16,835 nucleotides of DNA from Pseudomonadota bacterium (GTDB lineage: Bacteria; Myxococcota; UBA9042; PHBI01). Each line of letters opens with the position of its first letter. The first letter of the stretch is position 1. The position numbers and the translations under genes were made by a program. Below the pieces are notes generated by a model. That model worked only from the letters and a program-made list of their open reading frames with translations, was not told the DNA's origin and ran no database searches. This document shows, one piece after another, positions 1 to 8,630 of the stretch. The stretch is taken from contig SYAK01000142.1 in the NCBI GenBank assembly GCA_005788935.1, forward strand, positions 1-16,835, in the 5' to 3' direction.

Positions 1-3000
1 GAGCCCGACCGTCCCCTCGGCCTCGGGCGGTCCTGACACGAGGCTCGCGACGCCCGAGGTTCCGCCGAGGACCGCGTCGTTCCCGAGGACGCCGCTGTCC
101 GCCTCGTTCACCGCGAGCGGCACGCCGACGAGGGTCGCGTAACGGTCGTCACGGGCCTCCGTCTGCCCCTCGGGGACGGTCACGACAACCTGCGCGAGCG
201 CGCAGACGCCCGTGGCCGCGATGGGGCGCTCCTCGCAGACGCTGACGGCGCAGGGGTAGGTTCCAGCCGAGGTCGGGGCCTGCACGATGACGTCACCGCC
301 CGCGAGGACGCTGCAGACGCCGTCACCGCCGAGGACGCGGACCGCGCGGCCGCCCTCGAGGCGCGTCCGGCCCGGCGCGAGGCCGTCGATGTCCCCGTCC
401 AGTGGGTCATCCCCCGAGACCGTGCCGAGATCGGCCACCAGCGACGCGGTCGGGACCGTCGCCTCGTCTCCGGGCGCGAGTGTCAGCGCCACGTCGCGCG
501 GGGTCGGCGGGTCATTGACCGTCACGGCCACCGTCGCCTCGTCGGTCGAGCCAAAGCGGTCCGTGGCGCGATACGCGAAGCGCTGGACGCCCGCAAAATC
601 GGCTGGCGGGGTCCACTCGAGGGCGCCGGTCGCGAGCAGGGCAAAGGCGCCCGGGGGTGTCTCATCGACCGCAAGGGATGACAGCCCGACCCCGGTGTCG
701 TTGGCGAGGACTCCGGGCGCCCGCTCCGAGAGGCGCCCGCCGCCGGCGAGGAAGAAGACGTCGTCGACCGCCTCGATCGCAGGCCGCGCGACGGTCACCG
801 AGATGGACGTGGTCGAGCAGGCGCGTGGCGGTTCCGCCGGGAGCTCTTCGCAGATCTGCACCTCGCAGGTCCAGATCCCGGGCTCTGTCGGCGCGAGGAC
901 GCGCAGGTCACCGTTGACGAGGGCCGCGCACTCGCCATCGCTGCCAAGCCGTGTCGAGGCGCCACGGTCATCGCCCGCTCCCACCCGCACCAGGGCCTGC
1001 GCGAGGGCATCGTCATCCCCGTCCTCGGCCTCGTCGCCGTGCCACCCCCCGGTGTTCAGGACGACCGAGGCGAGCCCCAGGGTCGCGGTCTCCCCCGAGT
1101 CGAGTGCGAGGGTCGCGGGTGTCAGGTTCGGCGGGTCGTTGACGACGATGGTCGCCGAGGCGTCCGAACGCTGGCCGAGGCCGTCCTTGAGCGTGTAGGG
1201 GAAGGTCGCCTCCCCGATGAAGCCGGGGGTCGGCTCGAAGCGCAGCGCGCCTTCGGGCGCCACCACCAGCGTGCCCGCGGAGCCTGGGACGAGGGGCCCC
1301 GCGGAGAAGTCGGGGGCACCTGCATCGAGGATCGTGTCGTTTTCGCCGAGTCCGTAGGCCGCGCTGACCTCGAGGTTCGAGCCTGTCGCGATGAACCAGC
1401 GATCGTCGCGGGCCTCGGTCTCCCCCTCGGGGACTGTCGCGCGGAGGGGCGTCACGGTGCAGGCGGGCGCATCCGCAGGGCGCTCCTCGCAGACCTGGAC
1501 CCAGCATGTCCATTGGCCCGCCCGCTCCGGGACAAGCATCACCACGGCGGTCGCCTCGCCGGAGTCGAGGCCCCGGACCACCGAGCAGGCGCCGTCGCCC
1601 ACGCCCCGATCGAGGTGGGTGGCCTCGCCGAAGTCGGCAGGTGCCACCCCGGCGAGCGGGTCGTAGGTGTGGCTGACACCGACGCTCACGAGGTCAAGGC
1701 CGTCCGTGTCGCCGTCGCTGGGGTCGTCGCCGTGAATGACCGCCGTGTCGCGGATGAGGCCCTCGTCGTCCGAGGTTCGCAGCAGGCGGGTCAGCGTGGC
1801 TCCGCCGAGGACCGTGGACGCGAAGGCGCGCAGGGCGGGGCCATCGTTCCAGAACCAGCGAACCGTGGCCGAGGCGCAGGCGCTGGCCATCGGGACTGGC
1901 CCACAGAACGTCACGCGGCGCGTCTGGGTCGCAGGGGCGGCCGGGCACGGCAGCGTCAGGTCGGGCGCGTCGCAGACTCGCACCTCCGTGAGGTAGGCCG
2001 CTGGCGCGTCGGGATCCGTCGGGCGGAGCGTCAGGGTCGCGCCGCTCGGGAGTGCCGCGCCTGACCCCTCCGAGCGCGTCACGCTGAGGCTGTCCGGCCG
2101 CACCGGGTAGTCCGAACGGAAGCCCGGGGCGAGGTTCAGCGTGGCCTCATGGGTCCCGAGCCCGCGCCAGATCGTGGCGTTCTCGAGCGACGGAGCGCGT
2201 CGAACGATGACTGCAGCATTCACCTCTGCGCAATCCGATGCGTCGATGCGACCGCACACGCGGTATCGTACGTAATACGTGCCGCCATCGGTCTCTCCCG
2301 TGGCGATGGTGACGCGCTCGGGCGTGAGGGTGGCGAGCGGTCCTGCGGTCGTCTCGAGGAGGGCGAAGGTCGTTGCGTCGGCCCCGCTGTCATTCGCGAG
2401 CAGCGCCGCCGCGTCGAGCGTCAGCGCGTCGCCCGCTGCGACCACCCGCACCTCTGGCAGCACGGCGAGGGCATCGGCCACGTCGACTGCGAGGGTCACA
2501 TGTCCGCAGGCGCTCCCGTCGGCTGGCACGGCCTCGCAGACCTCGAGGACGCAGCTGTCCGGCCCCGTCGCGTCGGGCGCCAGGTACCGCACGACGCCAG
2601 CCTCGGGGTCGAGCGCACACAGGCCCCCGCCGGTCCCGATGGCGACGGGGCCGGTCGCTGCGAGGGGTGTGGTCGCGAGCCCGAGGCGCGTCGCGTCGAG
2701 CCCCCCGTCGATTCGACCGAAGGACGTCGCTGCGAGGAACTCCGAGAGCGCCACCTCGCGCGAGGCCCCGGGGATGACCGTCAGCGCGACCTGGCCAGCA
2801 CGCGGTGGGTCATTGACCGTCACCGTCCAGAGGGCCGTCGCACAAGCCGCAGGGACGCCGAGATCACACACCGTCAGGCGCAGCGTGCAGACCTCGGGCT
2901 CGGCCGAGGGGCTCGCCACGAGGACCGAGGAGGCGGGCTCACGACTGACCGTCAGGCCGCAGTCCGTATCCGCCACGGGCAAGGCTTCGAGGGTCGAGAG

Positions 3001-6000
3001 GTCTGGCGCGATCCCGTCCGGGTCCGCGAACAGGTCTGCGACGTCGAGGACGACCTCCTCGCCGCCCGTCGTTGTCGCGTCCGAGGCGTCGGAGAGGGTC
3101 GGAGTGGCGTTGATGCGGACATGCAGCGTCGCCGCGTCGCACGCCTCGCTAGGCGCGCTCGGGTCTTCGAGGCCCGTCGGCACACAGGCCTGGTAGGGCA
3201 CCTCGAAGTTGCCCGACAGGTCGTGCGGCGGGGCGAGCACGAGGCGACCGCCGTCGATGGAGGCCCACGCAGGCGCCTCGGCCCCGAGCACGACGAATGC
3301 GTCCGTCCGGCCCCCGAGAACGTCGTTGCCGAGGACGGAGCGTGCCTCCGGGGGCGCGCCGCTGACGCGGGCGTGGTGGTCGTCCCGGGCGTCGGGCGCG
3401 ACGAAGACGACGACCTCGGCGGTGTCCCCGAGCCCGTGCGTGTCCTTGATGGCATAGGGAAACCGAATGGCGCCAACCCACCCTGCAGGCGGTGTCACCA
3501 GTAGGCGGGTGGGGTCCCGCGTGTCCGCGAAGAGGCCAGCGCCAGCCACGGGCGGCGTGACGGCTCCGGGTGTGAAGACCAGGCCGGAGGCGGTCCCGAC
3601 GAGGTCCCGGTCGCGATCGTTGTCCAGCGGGCGGACCGTGACGGGGGTCTCGTGGGCCGTCACGACCCAGTCGGGGCTCGCGGCGGGCGCACGGTTTGGC
3701 GGGCAGCGGGCAAGGTCGAGCAGCGCCGCTGGGGTGTGGGCCGGATGCCACGCGCGCGTGGGGCTGAAGAGGTGGGTCGCGGCCCCGGTGACGCGGTCGA
3801 CACGGCTGAGCGACAGCATCGCGGCGTTCGTCGCGGTGAGGCCGAGGACAGCACCACCTGGCTCGATGACGAGTCCCTGCCAGATGGCTGTCGTGCCCAC
3901 GGTCCGGTCCGGAAACACGAGCTGGTGGATCGTGCCGAGGGTGCGGGAGAGGACAAGGCCGCCCGCCTCATCGAAGGCCAGGTCGTGCACGCGCCCGTCC
4001 ACCGTCGCGCGCAGCTTCACCGCGCCGGTCGCGAGCGCGATGTCGTAGAGTGCGGTCGTGGATCCAAGCGGCTGGGCGGCCACGACGACCTCGCCCCATG
4101 GGTCGGCTGCGAGCCCCGTGACACCCGCTCCGAGCCCCGTATCCGCGAGGACCTCCGCGTCGCCAGGCGTCACACGCAGCAACCAGCCCGTGTCATCGAC
4201 CGCGAGGAGCGCGCCCGTCTGCCCGTCGCGCGCCACCGCCGCGAGCGTCGCGTCCGCTGGGAGCCAACGGCCAGAGGCGAAGCCGCCCGCCCCGAGCCAC
4301 GGGCCCGAGCCGACCGAGAGCAGCGCACCGCACGCGAAGTCGTCGATGTTCAGGTAGTCGGGCAAGGCCCGCCCGTCAGACGTACGGCCCGGGCAGGTTC
4401 GGCCGTCAGGGCACTCGAGGCGGGTCGGGACCCTGTCGCCATCGTCATCGGTGTCCCGGACGTCCGGGAGGCCGTCGCCGTCGTGATCGACAAGGCCTGG
4501 CGGTGCCGACTGGTACCGGTCGTCCCAGCCGTCACGTCCGACGTCGACCTTCGTGCGCCCGTCGATGGCGCCGTCCCGGTCGGCGTCGGCCACGACCTCG
4601 CGCAGCGTCGCGCCATCGCCGTCGCCGTCATCCGCCTCGACCAGATCGGGGACGCCGTCGTCGTCGCTGTCCCGGTCGAGGGCGTCGGTCGCGCCGTCGC
4701 CGTCGCTGTCGGCCGTGCCTTCCGCCGCGTCCGACAGCCCGTCGTCGTCGTCATCGAGGTCCTCCCTGTCCGTCAGGCCGTCGCCGTCCGTGTCGCGACA
4801 GGCCCCGGTGTCGTCGTGCGCGACGATGGTCGTGGTGTCGACGTCGCACTGGCCGCCTGTGTTGCAGACGCGCAGGTCGAAGCGGTGCTCGCGCGCACCA
4901 GCGACCGTCAGGGTTGCGACCGGGCCTGTCGCGACCTCGCGTCCGGCGTCGTCGAACCAGGTGTAGGTGAAGGTGTCGCCCGGGGTGGCGCTCGCGACGA
5001 CGGAGGTCGAGCCGTCAAGCGTGACCGTCGCCTCGCACGCGGTGGCGAGCGCGACCGCGACCGGGGCATCCGGGCCGGCGTTCGTGTGAAGTTTGCACGC
5101 AGCAGGATACGCCTCGTAGCGCGTGGCGTACTCGCGCGTCTCGCCAGGCGGGAGCGTGAACAGCGACTGCAGCGACTGCGCCACGTCCCACTTCGCGTCG
5201 GACCATCCGTCGGGGCCGCCGGCCGGTCCGGTCCGATCGCCAGCCACCTCGGCGGCTGATCCGCCATCTGGCGTGATGAAGTAAGAGTTGGCGTGACTTC
5301 CCGAGACCGCGAGGAAGATGTCGTTCAGGTGGTTGGCCGCGGGACAGGCGGCGGCGGCTGGATCGCGTCGGCATCGCGGGGTGTCATGGGCGCCCGGGAC
5401 CGGGAATCCGTAGTACATGGGCGCCCGCAGCCGCTCCCAACCAGCCGAGTTCTGGACCTTGATGCGCCACCCCTCGAAGATCTGGTCGGGGTCGATGCGG
5501 TGGCTCATGCGGACCGAGACGTCGCGCGCGTTGTTCGTGACCCAGGACAAGGAGGGGTCCGTCGGGTCCTTGTAGCCCCAGTTGTTCAGGAAGTTGCTGC
5601 CGAAGCCGAGGTCCGTGTCCGCGACCTGGGTAACTCGGAAGGTCAGCGGGGCCTGCGAGACGTTCGTGAAACGGTAGACCTGCGTCAGGGTGGCGCAGGC
5701 CGCGCGCTGTTCAAGCGTCACCTCGAGCCCGGGGAAGGCGTGAAGGCGAAAGCGCGTCTTCCGGACGGTGCGCTGCGGGCCCGTCCACCCGTCCTCGAGC
5801 AGGTCCGCTGGGTGCGGCGCTGGCGCGAGTGGCGTGCCATCCGGGTAGGTCTGCTGGCCGCCGCCCCAGTTCTGGCCGCTGTCGGCGAGGACCATGCGGG
5901 TCTGGGCGTCGGGCGAGAACAGGAAGAGGCCGCCGTAGCACATGATGCCGCCGCGACCACGGGCCGCAGGCAGCATCGCGTCGAGCGGATCGAACTCGGC

Positions 6001-6219
6001 GGCGCCAAGAGGCTTCAGACTGCCGTCGGCGTTGAAGCCGCCGCCGCATTCGGTCGAGACGAGGTTGCCGAAGGCGTCAGGGGCGTAGTCGGCGTAGCCG
6101 TCGCCTGTCCCGTTCGGCAGCAGTCTCGGCGTCGGGTCGACGGCGTGACCCGTGCGGGACCAGGCCCACGCGAGGGCGATGACGGCAGAGCACAGGGACA
6201 CGGTCTTGAGCGTGCGCAT
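1..6219 (-). CDS. Giant secreted multi-domain repeat protein (adhesin-like), 3' end outside window
   Basis: The frame starting at the ATG at 6219 stays open for 2,073 codons to base 1. Residues 1-26 are a signal peptide (hydrophobic VIALAWAW core, cleavage after GHA), so the product is exported. Visible order: unrecognised beta-rich domain (about 27-375), PKD-like domain (about 378-470, GPD start, TLDGSTS and TYTW motifs), Asp-rich thrombospondin-3-like repeats (about 476-604), propeller-like region (about 629-835), then cadherin/tandem-95-like modules with LGND/LAND and NDPP boundaries (NDPP at 1136, 1694, 1902; NDGP at 1458) alternating with cysteine-bearing Ig-like modules. The start is supported by a GAGGAG Shine-Dalgarno 7 nt upstream. 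Known proteins of this type are surface adhesins or matrix proteins that need calcium; a function in adhesion or cell-cell contact is inference. The C-terminal anchoring or secretion signal is not visible. The next gene upstream is divergent. Confidence 0.93.
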   Translation of the reverse strand, partial: MRTLKTVSLCSAVIALAWAWSRTGHAVDPTPRLLPNGTGDGYADYAPDAFGNLVSTECGGGFNADGSLKPLGAAEFDPLDAMLPAARGRGGIMCYGGLFLFSPDAQTRMVLADSGQNWGGGQQTYPDGTPLAPAPHPADLLEDGWTGPQRTVRKTRFRLHAFPGLEVTLEQRAACATLTQVYRFTNVSQAPLTFRVTQVADTDLGFGSNFLNNWGYKDPTDPSLSWVTNNARDVSVRMSHRIDPDQIFEGWRIKVQNSAGWERLRAPMYYGFPVPGAHDTPRCRRDPAAAACPAANHLNDIFLAVSGSHANSYFITPDGGSAAEVAGDRTGPAGGPDGWSDAKWDVAQSLQSLFTLPPGETREYATRYEAYPAACKLHTNAGPDAPVAVALATACEATVTLDGSTSVVASATPGDTFTYTWFDDAGREVATGPVATLTVAGAREHRFDLRVCNTGGQCDVDTTTIVAHDDTGACRDTDGDGLTDREDLDDDDDGLSDAAEGTADSDGDGATDALDRDSDDDGVPDLVEADDGDGDGATLREVVADADRDGAIDGRTKVDVGRDGWDDRYQSAPPGLVDHDGDGLPDVRDTDDDGDRVPTRLECPDGRTCPGRTSDGRALPDYLNIDDFACGALLSVGSGPWLGAGGFASGRWLPADATLAAVARDGQTGALLAVDDTGWLLRVTPGDAEVLADTGLGAGVTGLAADPWGEVVVAAQPLGSTTALYDIALATGAVKLRATVDGRVHDLAFDEAGGLVLSRTLGTIHQLVFPDRTVGTTAIWQGLVIEPGGAVLGLTATNAAMLSLSRVDRVTGAATHLFSPTRAWHPAHTPAALLDLARCPPNRAPAASPDWVVTAHETPVTVRPLDNDRDRDLVGTASGLVFTPGAVTPPVAGAGLFADTRDPTRLLVTPPAGWVGAIRFPYAIKDTHGLGDTAEVVVFVAPDARDDHHARVSGAPPEARSVLGNDVLGGRTDAFVVLGAEAPAWASIDGGRLVLAPPHDLSGNFEVPYQACVPTGLEDPSAPSEACDAATLHVRINATPTLSDASDATTTGGEEVVLDVADLFADPDGIAPDLSTLEALPVADTDCGLTVSREPASSVLVASPSAEPEVCTLRLTVCDLGVPAACATALWTVTVNDPPRAGQVALTVIPGASREVALSEFLAATSFGRIDGGLDATRLGLATTPLAATGPVAIGTGGGLCALDPEAGVVRYLAPDATGPDSCVLEVCEAVPADGSACGHVTLAVDVADALAVLPEVRVVAAGDALTLDAAALLANDSGADATTFALLETTAGPLATLTPERVTIATGETDGGTYYVRYRVCGRIDASDCAEVNAAVIVRRAPSLENATIWRGLGTHEATLNLAPGFRSDYPVRPDSLSVTRSEGSGAALPSGATLTLRPTDPDAPAAYLTEVRVCDAPDLTLPCPAAPATQTRRVTFCGPVPMASACASATVRWFWNDGPALRAFASTVLGGATLTRLLRTSDDEGLIRDTAVIHGDDPSDGDTDGLDLVSVGVSHTYDPLAGVAPADFGEATHLDRGVGDGACSVVRGLDSGEATAVVMLVPERAGQWTCWVQVCEERPADAPACTVTPLRATVPEGETEARDDRWFIATGSNLEVSAAYGLGENDTILDAGAPDFSAGPLVPGSAGTLVVAPEGALRFEPTPGFIGEATFPYTLKDGLGQRSDASATIVVNDPPNLTPATLALDSGETATLGLASVVLNTGGWHGDEAEDGDDDALAQALVRVGAGDDRGASTRLGSDGECAALVNGDLRVLAPTEPGIWTCEVQICEELPAEPPRACSTTSISVTVARPAIEAVDDVFFLAGGGRLSERAPGVLANDTGVGLSSLAVDETPPGAFALLATGALEWTPPADFAGVQRFAYRATDRFGSTDEATVAVTVNDPPTPRDVALTLAPGDEATVPTASLVADLGTVSGDDPLDGDIDGLAPGRTRLEGGRAVRVLGGDGVCSVLAGGDVIVQAPTSAGTYPCAVSVCEERPIAATGVCALAQVVVTVPEGQTEARDDRYATLVGVPLAVNEADSGVLGNDAVLGGTSGVASLVSGPPEAEGTVGL
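202..2961 (-). repeat. Recurrent four-cysteine Ig-like modules
   Basis: Four modules of the giant protein share the cysteine pattern C-x(20-26)-C-x4-C-x(9-10)-C. Cysteines are at residues 1201/1223/1228/1238, 1545/1572/1577/1587, 1764/1785/1790/1801 and 1969/1990/1995/2006. The first Cys follows a G-rich turn (GDGAC, DGEC, GDGVC), the second follows W/Y-T/P or a Ser, and the third sits in VCEE/ICEE/VCEA followed by a Pro. A fifth, looser copy has 1087/1111/1118/1126. Two disulfides per module are likely after export. Each module alternates with a cadherin/tandem-95-like module without cysteines. The two-cysteine VCDxxGxC form is common in bacterial Ig-like repeats; the four-cysteine form is the unusual part. 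Confidence 0.75.
4408..4794 (-). repeat. Asp-rich thrombospondin type-3-like calcium-binding repeats
   Basis: Residues about 476-604 of the giant protein repeat the pattern D-x-D-G-D-G-x-x-D with spacers (for example [43 protein letters not shown]). This is the thrombospondin type-3 signature, in which the Asp side chains bind Ca2+. At DNA level it shows as repeated gtcgccgtc-like tracts on the plus strand, which are codon repetition and not a separate repeat element. It separates the N-terminal domains from the propeller-like part. Confidence 0.85.
5090..6141 (-). other. Unrecognised N-terminal domain of the giant secreted protein
   Basis: Residues about 27-375 lie between the signal peptide and the PKD-like domain. 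I do not recognise a named family. The stretch is rich in Gly, aromatic and Asn residues, with segments such as [13 protein letters not shown] (a possible loop) and [19 protein letters not shown] (a beta-strand pair typical of exported beta-sandwich domains). It has no membrane segment and few cysteines. A beta-sandwich fold is inferred from the alternating hydrophobic pattern only. As the first folded unit of the mature protein it could be the functional or ligand-binding head, with the rest forming a stalk. Confidence 0.5.
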
Positions 6220-6226
6220 GAGCGGT

Positions 6227-6235
6227 CTCCTCACC
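6227..6235 (-). promoter_or_regulatory. Shine-Dalgarno site of the giant secreted protein
   Basis: Read on the minus strand this is GGTGAGGAG, with GAGGAG ending 7 nt before the ATG at 6219. It is one of the best ribosome-binding sites in the window and fixes the start of the giant gene, together with the signal peptide that follows directly. Confidence 0.75.
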
Positions 6236-6280
6236 TTCGGCTGCAGGCCGCGCGACCGTGGGGCGGCGCGCGACCGGGCG

Positions 6281-6309
6281 TTCATGGGGGCAAGTCTCGC
6301 GACAGTCAA
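6281..6309 (-). promoter_or_regulatory. Candidate sigma70-type promoter for the giant secreted protein
   Basis: On the minus strand TTGACT (6309-6304, 5 of 6 to the -35 consensus) is followed after 17 nt by CATGAA (6286-6281, 3 of 6 to the -10 consensus), about 60 nt upstream of the start codon. The -10 match is weak, which is common in GC-rich genomes and also common by chance. Its position just downstream of a 10-bp tandem repeat raises its plausibility a little. Confidence 0.3.
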
Positions 6310-6319
6310 GCGCCCGCGG

Positions 6320-6339
6320 GTGTGGTTCGGTGTGGTTCA
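6320..6339. repeat. 10-bp tandem direct repeat, possible regulator site
   Basis: GTGTGGTTC occurs at 6320-6328 and 6330-6338, an exact 9-bp repeat with a period of 10, that is one helical turn. It lies about 10 bp upstream of the -35-like element read toward the giant gene, where an activator would bind (minus strand GAACCACAC twice). The regulator is unknown. Confidence 0.4.
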
Positions 6340-6578
6340 TGCGGGACGCGGTCGTGGCTCTGCGCCAGGTGGCGGCTGCGAACGCCTGTGGGGCCCGCAG
6401 ACCCAGCGGGCTTGTCAGTCGCGCCGGGACCTGCCCCGGGTCCTGCGCCATGACCTCCGCCGATCGACGGCGTCCGCGGAGACCACGCAGCATTCGGGAG
6501 CGCGCGCTCGGGGAGCGTGTTGTCCCACGGTCCACGCATCCGTTGCGCGAAGCGTGGGATCGCACTTACAAGCGACCC

Positions 6579-6908
6579 ATGGCCGACACGACACCCCCGC
6601 TCGCTCCCTCCGCGCTCGATGCCCTGCCGCCCGCGACCCGGGACGCCATCGAGGCCGCCGCCTTTCGCCGGCTCGTGGCCCACCTGCAGGGTCGCACCGA
6701 TGTCCAGAACCTCGACCTGATGACCCTCGCGGGCTTCTGTCGGAACTGCCTCGCCAAGTGGCTGCGCGCCGAGGCGGAACAGGCCGGTGTGGCGCTCTCC
6801 GACCCGGCGGCGCGCGAGGCCATCCACGGCATGCCGTACGAGGTCTGGAAGGCTCGTCATCAGCAACCAATTGGGGTCGAGACCCCCTCTGGTGGCGGCG
6901 GGGCATGA
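6579..6908 (+). CDS. DUF1244 domain protein
   Basis: The product is 109 residues, close to the usual length of about 100 for DUF1244. Family hallmarks are visible: AAAFRRLVAHLQ, RTDVQNLDLMTLAGFCRNC, LAKWLRAEAEQAG and GMPYEVWKARHQ. The family is small, helical, cytoplasmic and widespread in proteobacteria; its biochemical function is not established. The ATG at 6579 is chosen because homologous sequence begins right after it and upstream in-frame sequence is low-complexity Arg/Ser; no clear Shine-Dalgarno precedes it. The stop TGA overlaps the next start (ATGA), so it is probably translated together with the thioesterase. Confidence 0.9.
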   Translation: MADTTPPLAPSALDALPPATRDAIEAAAFRRLVAHLQGRTDVQNLDLMTLAGFCRNCLAKWLRAEAEQAGVALSDPAAREAIHGMPYEVWKARHQQPIGVETPSGGGGA

Positions 6909-7822
6909 CGGTCCCGCCCTGCTTCGTGCACAGCCTGGTCACGCGCGGCACCGAGATCGACGCCACCGCGACCGTCACGCCGCAGGCCTTTCTGCGCTAC
7001 TTCGAGCACCTGCGCTGGCGCATCATGCAGGAGCCCGTGCTCGGGCTGCTTGAATACATACACGATTCACATTTCTTTGTGGTTCGCGAGCAGCGGCTCG
7101 AGCTGCGGCGCCGTGTCGGGATGGGCACCGCGCTGCGGATGGAGACGCGGCTCGCCCGCTGCGGACGCGCGACCGCCGACGTGCTGCACGAGGCGCTGCG
7201 AGCGGACGACGGGGCGCTCGTCGCGCGGGCGCGCGTCACAGGGGTCTGGTTGAACGGCGCGCGCCAGATGGCCCGGATCCCTGACGCGTATCGCGCTGCG
7301 TCTGCCGTTCAGGCCGCAGATCCCTTGCCGACCCGCGACGGAGGCCTGGAGGCGGAGCGCGAGGTGGCCGGACCCGAGACGGAGCGTGGTGGTCGTCCGC
7401 GCTCCTTCGTGAGCCCGGTCTCGTGGGCCTTCCCGCCGCGCCTCCTCGACGCCGACCTCCCGCGCGAGTCCCCCGTGGCCCCGCTGCATGTCCATGCGTT
7501 GACCGTCGCGCCGCGCGACCTCGACGTCTTCGGCCACGTCAACGCAGCGACGTGGCTCGCCCTCGCCGAGGATGCCCGCGCGGCCGCCGCGATCGCGGGC
7601 GACCTGCCCGCGGACTGCGTCGGGCCCCGCTGGCTGAACCGGGTCGGGCTGTTCTACGGTCGCGAGGCGGTGGCTGGGCAGGCGCTCCGGCTCGCGCTGT
7701 GGCAGCCAGCCCCTGGCGCGCTCGCGTGTGCCTTCCTCGACGCGGCCTCGGGTGCGATGCTCGGCTCGGCTTCCGTCGACCTCGTGCCCGGCGCGACGCC
7801 TATCACCGAGCCCCCAGCCTGA
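6905..7822 (+). CDS. Double-hotdog acyl-CoA/acyl-ACP thioesterase-like protein
   Basis: The product is 305 residues with two hotdog halves. The N-terminal half (about 1-135) has VTPQAFLRYFEHLRWRIM, the helix typical of 4HBT-type thioesterases. The C-terminal half (about 190-300) has DLDVFGHVNAATW, matching the D-x-x-G-H-V-N motif of acyl-ACP thioesterases with D205 or D207, H211 and N213. A hydrophilic linker (about 140-185) joins them. Such enzymes hydrolyse acyl thioesters in the cytoplasm; chain length and carrier (CoA or ACP) cannot be read from the sequence. The start ATG overlaps the DUF1244 stop by 4 nt, which implies translational coupling. It could also be an acyl-transferring or non-catalytic member, since only the C-terminal half has the full motif. 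Confidence 0.8.
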   Translation: MTVPPCFVHSLVTRGTEIDATATVTPQAFLRYFEHLRWRIMQEPVLGLLEYIHDSHFFVVREQRLELRRRVGMGTALRMETRLARCGRATADVLHEALRADDGALVARARVTGVWLNGARQMARIPDAYRAASAVQAADPLPTRDGGLEAEREVAGPETERGGRPRSFVSPVSWAFPPRLLDADLPRESPVAPLHVHALTVAPRDLDVFGHVNAATWLALAEDARAAAAIAGDLPADCVGPRWLNRVGLFYGREAVAGQALRLALWQPAPGALACAFLDAASGAMLGSASVDLVPGATPITEPPA

Positions 7823-7927
7823 GGGCGCCCCTCGACGCACGTCCGCTTCACCGACGACAAGCCGAGGCCATGGCGCGCTGCGTGGCCTTCGACAGGAACG
7901 TCGCCGCGTGCGCTCCGAGGCGCGGGC

Positions 7928-7933
7928 TTGACA
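7928..7933 (+). promoter_or_regulatory. Possible -35 element upstream of the glutathione peroxidase
   Basis: A perfect TTGACA lies 64 bp before the start at 7998, in the 175-bp gap after the thioesterase gene. No good -10 hexamer is found 16-18 nt downstream (the sequence there is around ACCTGA), so the call is tentative. If real, it would make the peroxidase an independent transcription unit. Confidence 0.25.
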
Positions 7934-7997
7934 AGATGGAGACCGTGCACACCTGAGGGGCTCATGCCGGCCGCAGGTCGGAGAGGAGCGTCAGGAC

Positions 7998-8552
7998 ATG
8001 CTCGAGAAGCTGAAAGGGGCCGTCGTCTCGGCCGCGAATCGCGTCGTTTACGGCAAGGCCCCTGAGGGCGGGCCCGAGGCTCTCACGGCGATCCCGCTGC
8101 GTCGCCTCGACGGGCAGGACCTCCCGCAGGAGGAACTCGCGGGCAAGGCCGTGCTCTTCGTCAACGTGGCGAGTCGCTGTGGCCTGACCCCGCAGTACAC
8201 GGCCCTCGTGGCGCTGTATCACCGCTTTGCCGAGCGCGACTTCGTCGTGGTCGGCGCGCCGTGCAACCAGTTCCTCGGGCAGGAGCCTGGCTCGCCCGAC
8301 GAGATCGCGGGGTTCTGCGCGACCAGGTACGGTGTCGACTTCCCGCTCCTCGAGAAGCAGGACGTCAACGGGTCCGGGCGCAGCCCCCTCTACCAGTGGC
8401 TGGTCGGCAGCGAGGCTGGGCGCGGCGACGACATCACCTGGAACTTCGAGAAGTTCCTGGTCGGCCGGGATGGCGCGGTGCTCGCCCGCTTCTCGCCCGC
8501 CACCAAGCCTGACGCCCCCGAGGTCGTCGCTGCCATCGAGGCCGCCCTGTGA
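7998..8552 (+). CDS. Glutathione peroxidase family protein (Cys type, probably thioredoxin-dependent)
   Basis: The product is 184 residues. The peroxidatic cysteine is C61 in NVASRCGLTPQY, the catalytic Gln is Q91 in APCNQFLGQEPGS, and the Trp-Asn pair is in WNFEKFLVGRDG. A further cysteine, C107 in GFCATRYGV, lies 46 residues after C61, the spacing of peroxidatic and resolving cysteines in thioredoxin-dependent members such as yeast Gpx3. The enzyme therefore most likely reduces hydrogen or lipid peroxides with electrons from thioredoxin, in the cytoplasm; no signal peptide is present. An N-terminal extension of about 25 residues precedes the conserved fold. GAGAGGAG at 7981-7988, 9 nt from the ATG, supports the start. 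The position FPCNQF of the family reads APCNQF here. Confidence 0.92.
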   Translation: MLEKLKGAVVSAANRVVYGKAPEGGPEALTAIPLRRLDGQDLPQEELAGKAVLFVNVASRCGLTPQYTALVALYHRFAERDFVVVGAPCNQFLGQEPGSPDEIAGFCATRYGVDFPLLEKQDVNGSGRSPLYQWLVGSEAGRGDDITWNFEKFLVGRDGAVLARFSPATKPDAPEVVAAIEAAL

Positions 8553-8630
8553 CCTGACCCCGTCACGACCTGTCATTGCCGGTCACCGCGCCGTCTTGCG
8601 CCCGCCCGCCCGGCGTGGGACAACGGCGGC

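Larger units (their letters stand above)
6220..6578. other. Divergent intergenic region
   Basis: This 359-bp stretch separates the giant minus-strand gene from the plus-strand DUF1244 gene. It holds the Shine-Dalgarno, weak promoter and tandem repeat listed separately. It also holds two short GC-rich inverted repeats: GCCCGC at 6393-6398 with GCGGGC at 6406-6411, and GGACC at 6427-6431 with GGTCC at 6439-6443. Neither is followed by a T-tract, so neither is a convincing terminator. I see no good promoter for the plus strand. Open frames crossing it have no recognisable protein character. Confidence 0.6.

Noticed and set aside
4430..4800. Repeated gtcgccgtc-like tracts that resemble a CRISPR or satellite repeat
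   Set aside because: No constant repeat-spacer period is present; the repetition is the Asp-Gly codon pattern of thrombospondin-3-like repeats in the minus-strand protein.
1039..5259. Long plus-strand open frames (1039-2064, 2149-3504, 3652-5259)
   Set aside because: They are antisense to the giant gene, have Arg/Gly/Ala-rich or Val/Asp-biased compositions with no domain signal, and arise because GC-rich third positions keep the opposite frames open.
6393..6443. Two GC-rich inverted repeats as a terminator or riboswitch
   Set aside because: Stems are only 5-6 bp, there is no T-tract, and such inverted repeats are frequent by chance at this GC content.
6152..6578. Upstream in-frame starts for the DUF1244 and thioesterase genes (6258 and 6152)
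   Set aside because: The extensions encode Arg/Ser/Gly-rich sequence without family similarity and cover the divergent promoter region; the ATGs at 6579 and 6905 match family starts and the ATGA overlap.
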